Below, one piece after another: positions 12,902 through 12,948 of a stretch of 12,948 nucleotides of DNA; within the stretch, counting starts at the first letter, position 1; each line of letters starts with the position of its first letter. A model generated the notes under the pieces. The model had not been told where the DNA came from. It made no database searches and saw nothing but the letters and a program-made list of their open reading frames with translations. The position numbers and the translations under genes are program-made. The stretch is from Archaeoglobus sp. (GTDB lineage Archaea > Halobacteriota > Archaeoglobi > Archaeoglobales > Archaeoglobaceae), in contig QNXS01000039.1 of NCBI GenBank assembly GCA_003978865.1, positions 1-12,948 on the forward strand. The letters are read 5' to 3'.

Positions 12902-12948
12902 TAAATTAAATTTAAAAAACTATTATATTTTTAAAATTTAAAGCAAGT
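12902..12948 (-). promoter_or_regulatory. AT-rich region upstream of the BtpA gene with TATA-like sequence
   Basis: About 90% A/T. On the minus strand it holds AAAAATATAA (12923-12932) and a TTTTTTAAATTTAA stretch, either of which could serve as an archaeal TATA box. A start site 24-26 nt downstream of the first would fall near 12901, where a TTG opens the longest BtpA frame. The window ends here, so upstream elements cannot be judged. Confidence 0.4.

Overview
This window is the central part of an archaeal ribosomal-protein supercluster (S10/spc type). All 25 genes I can support lie on the minus strand, so the transcript reads from high to low coordinates. The archaeal-specific proteins eS4, eL32 and eL19, the RNase P protein Rpp29 between uL29 and uS17, and strong GGAGGTGAT-type Shine-Dalgarno (SD) sites point to a euryarchaeon. 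From memory of Archaeoglobus fulgidus proteins (Rpp29, eL19, uS8, uL24, uL4), the best guess is an Archaeoglobales member; this is recollection, not a search. Base composition is moderately AT-rich, and no mobile element, CRISPR array, tRNA or rRNA is visible.

Layout in the direction of transcription: an AT-rich upstream stretch (12902-12948) with TATA-like sequence; a BtpA-family TIM-barrel protein (about 12847-12080); a SPOUT-class RNA methyltransferase (12064-11297); uL3, uL4, uL23 and uL2 (11254-8545); a 60-nt AT-rich gap that is the only sizeable break in the cluster and may hold a terminator and/or internal promoter; then uS19, uL22, uS3, uL29, Rpp29, uS17, uL14, uL24, eS4, uL5, uS14, uS8, uL6, eL32, eL19, uL18, uS5, uL30 and uL15, the last cut by the window edge. 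The small uS14 gene (50 codons) is easily missed.

The genes act together in ribosome assembly: large- and small-subunit proteins, a tRNA-processing RNase P subunit and a probable RNA-modifying enzyme are packed with overlaps or gaps mostly below 20 nt, so translation is probably coupled. Many junctions share one design, with the upstream TGA stop fused to the next SD as TGAGGTG and the next start 9-10 nt later. Using SD spacing, I moved many starts inward from the longest open frame.

The region is largely ordinary housekeeping DNA and I found no new defence or mobile system. The points worth a second look are small: (i) the Rpp29 gene has no ATG/GTG/TTG that covers its conserved N-terminus, but has a CTG with an ideal SD overlapping the uL29 stop; (ii) a 9-bp in-frame tandem repeat between eL19 and uL18 that looks like a former coding tail ending at a TGAGGTG junction; (iii) a second 9-bp repeat abutting the same motif at the end of uS3; (iv) the AT-rich gap between uL2 and uS19.
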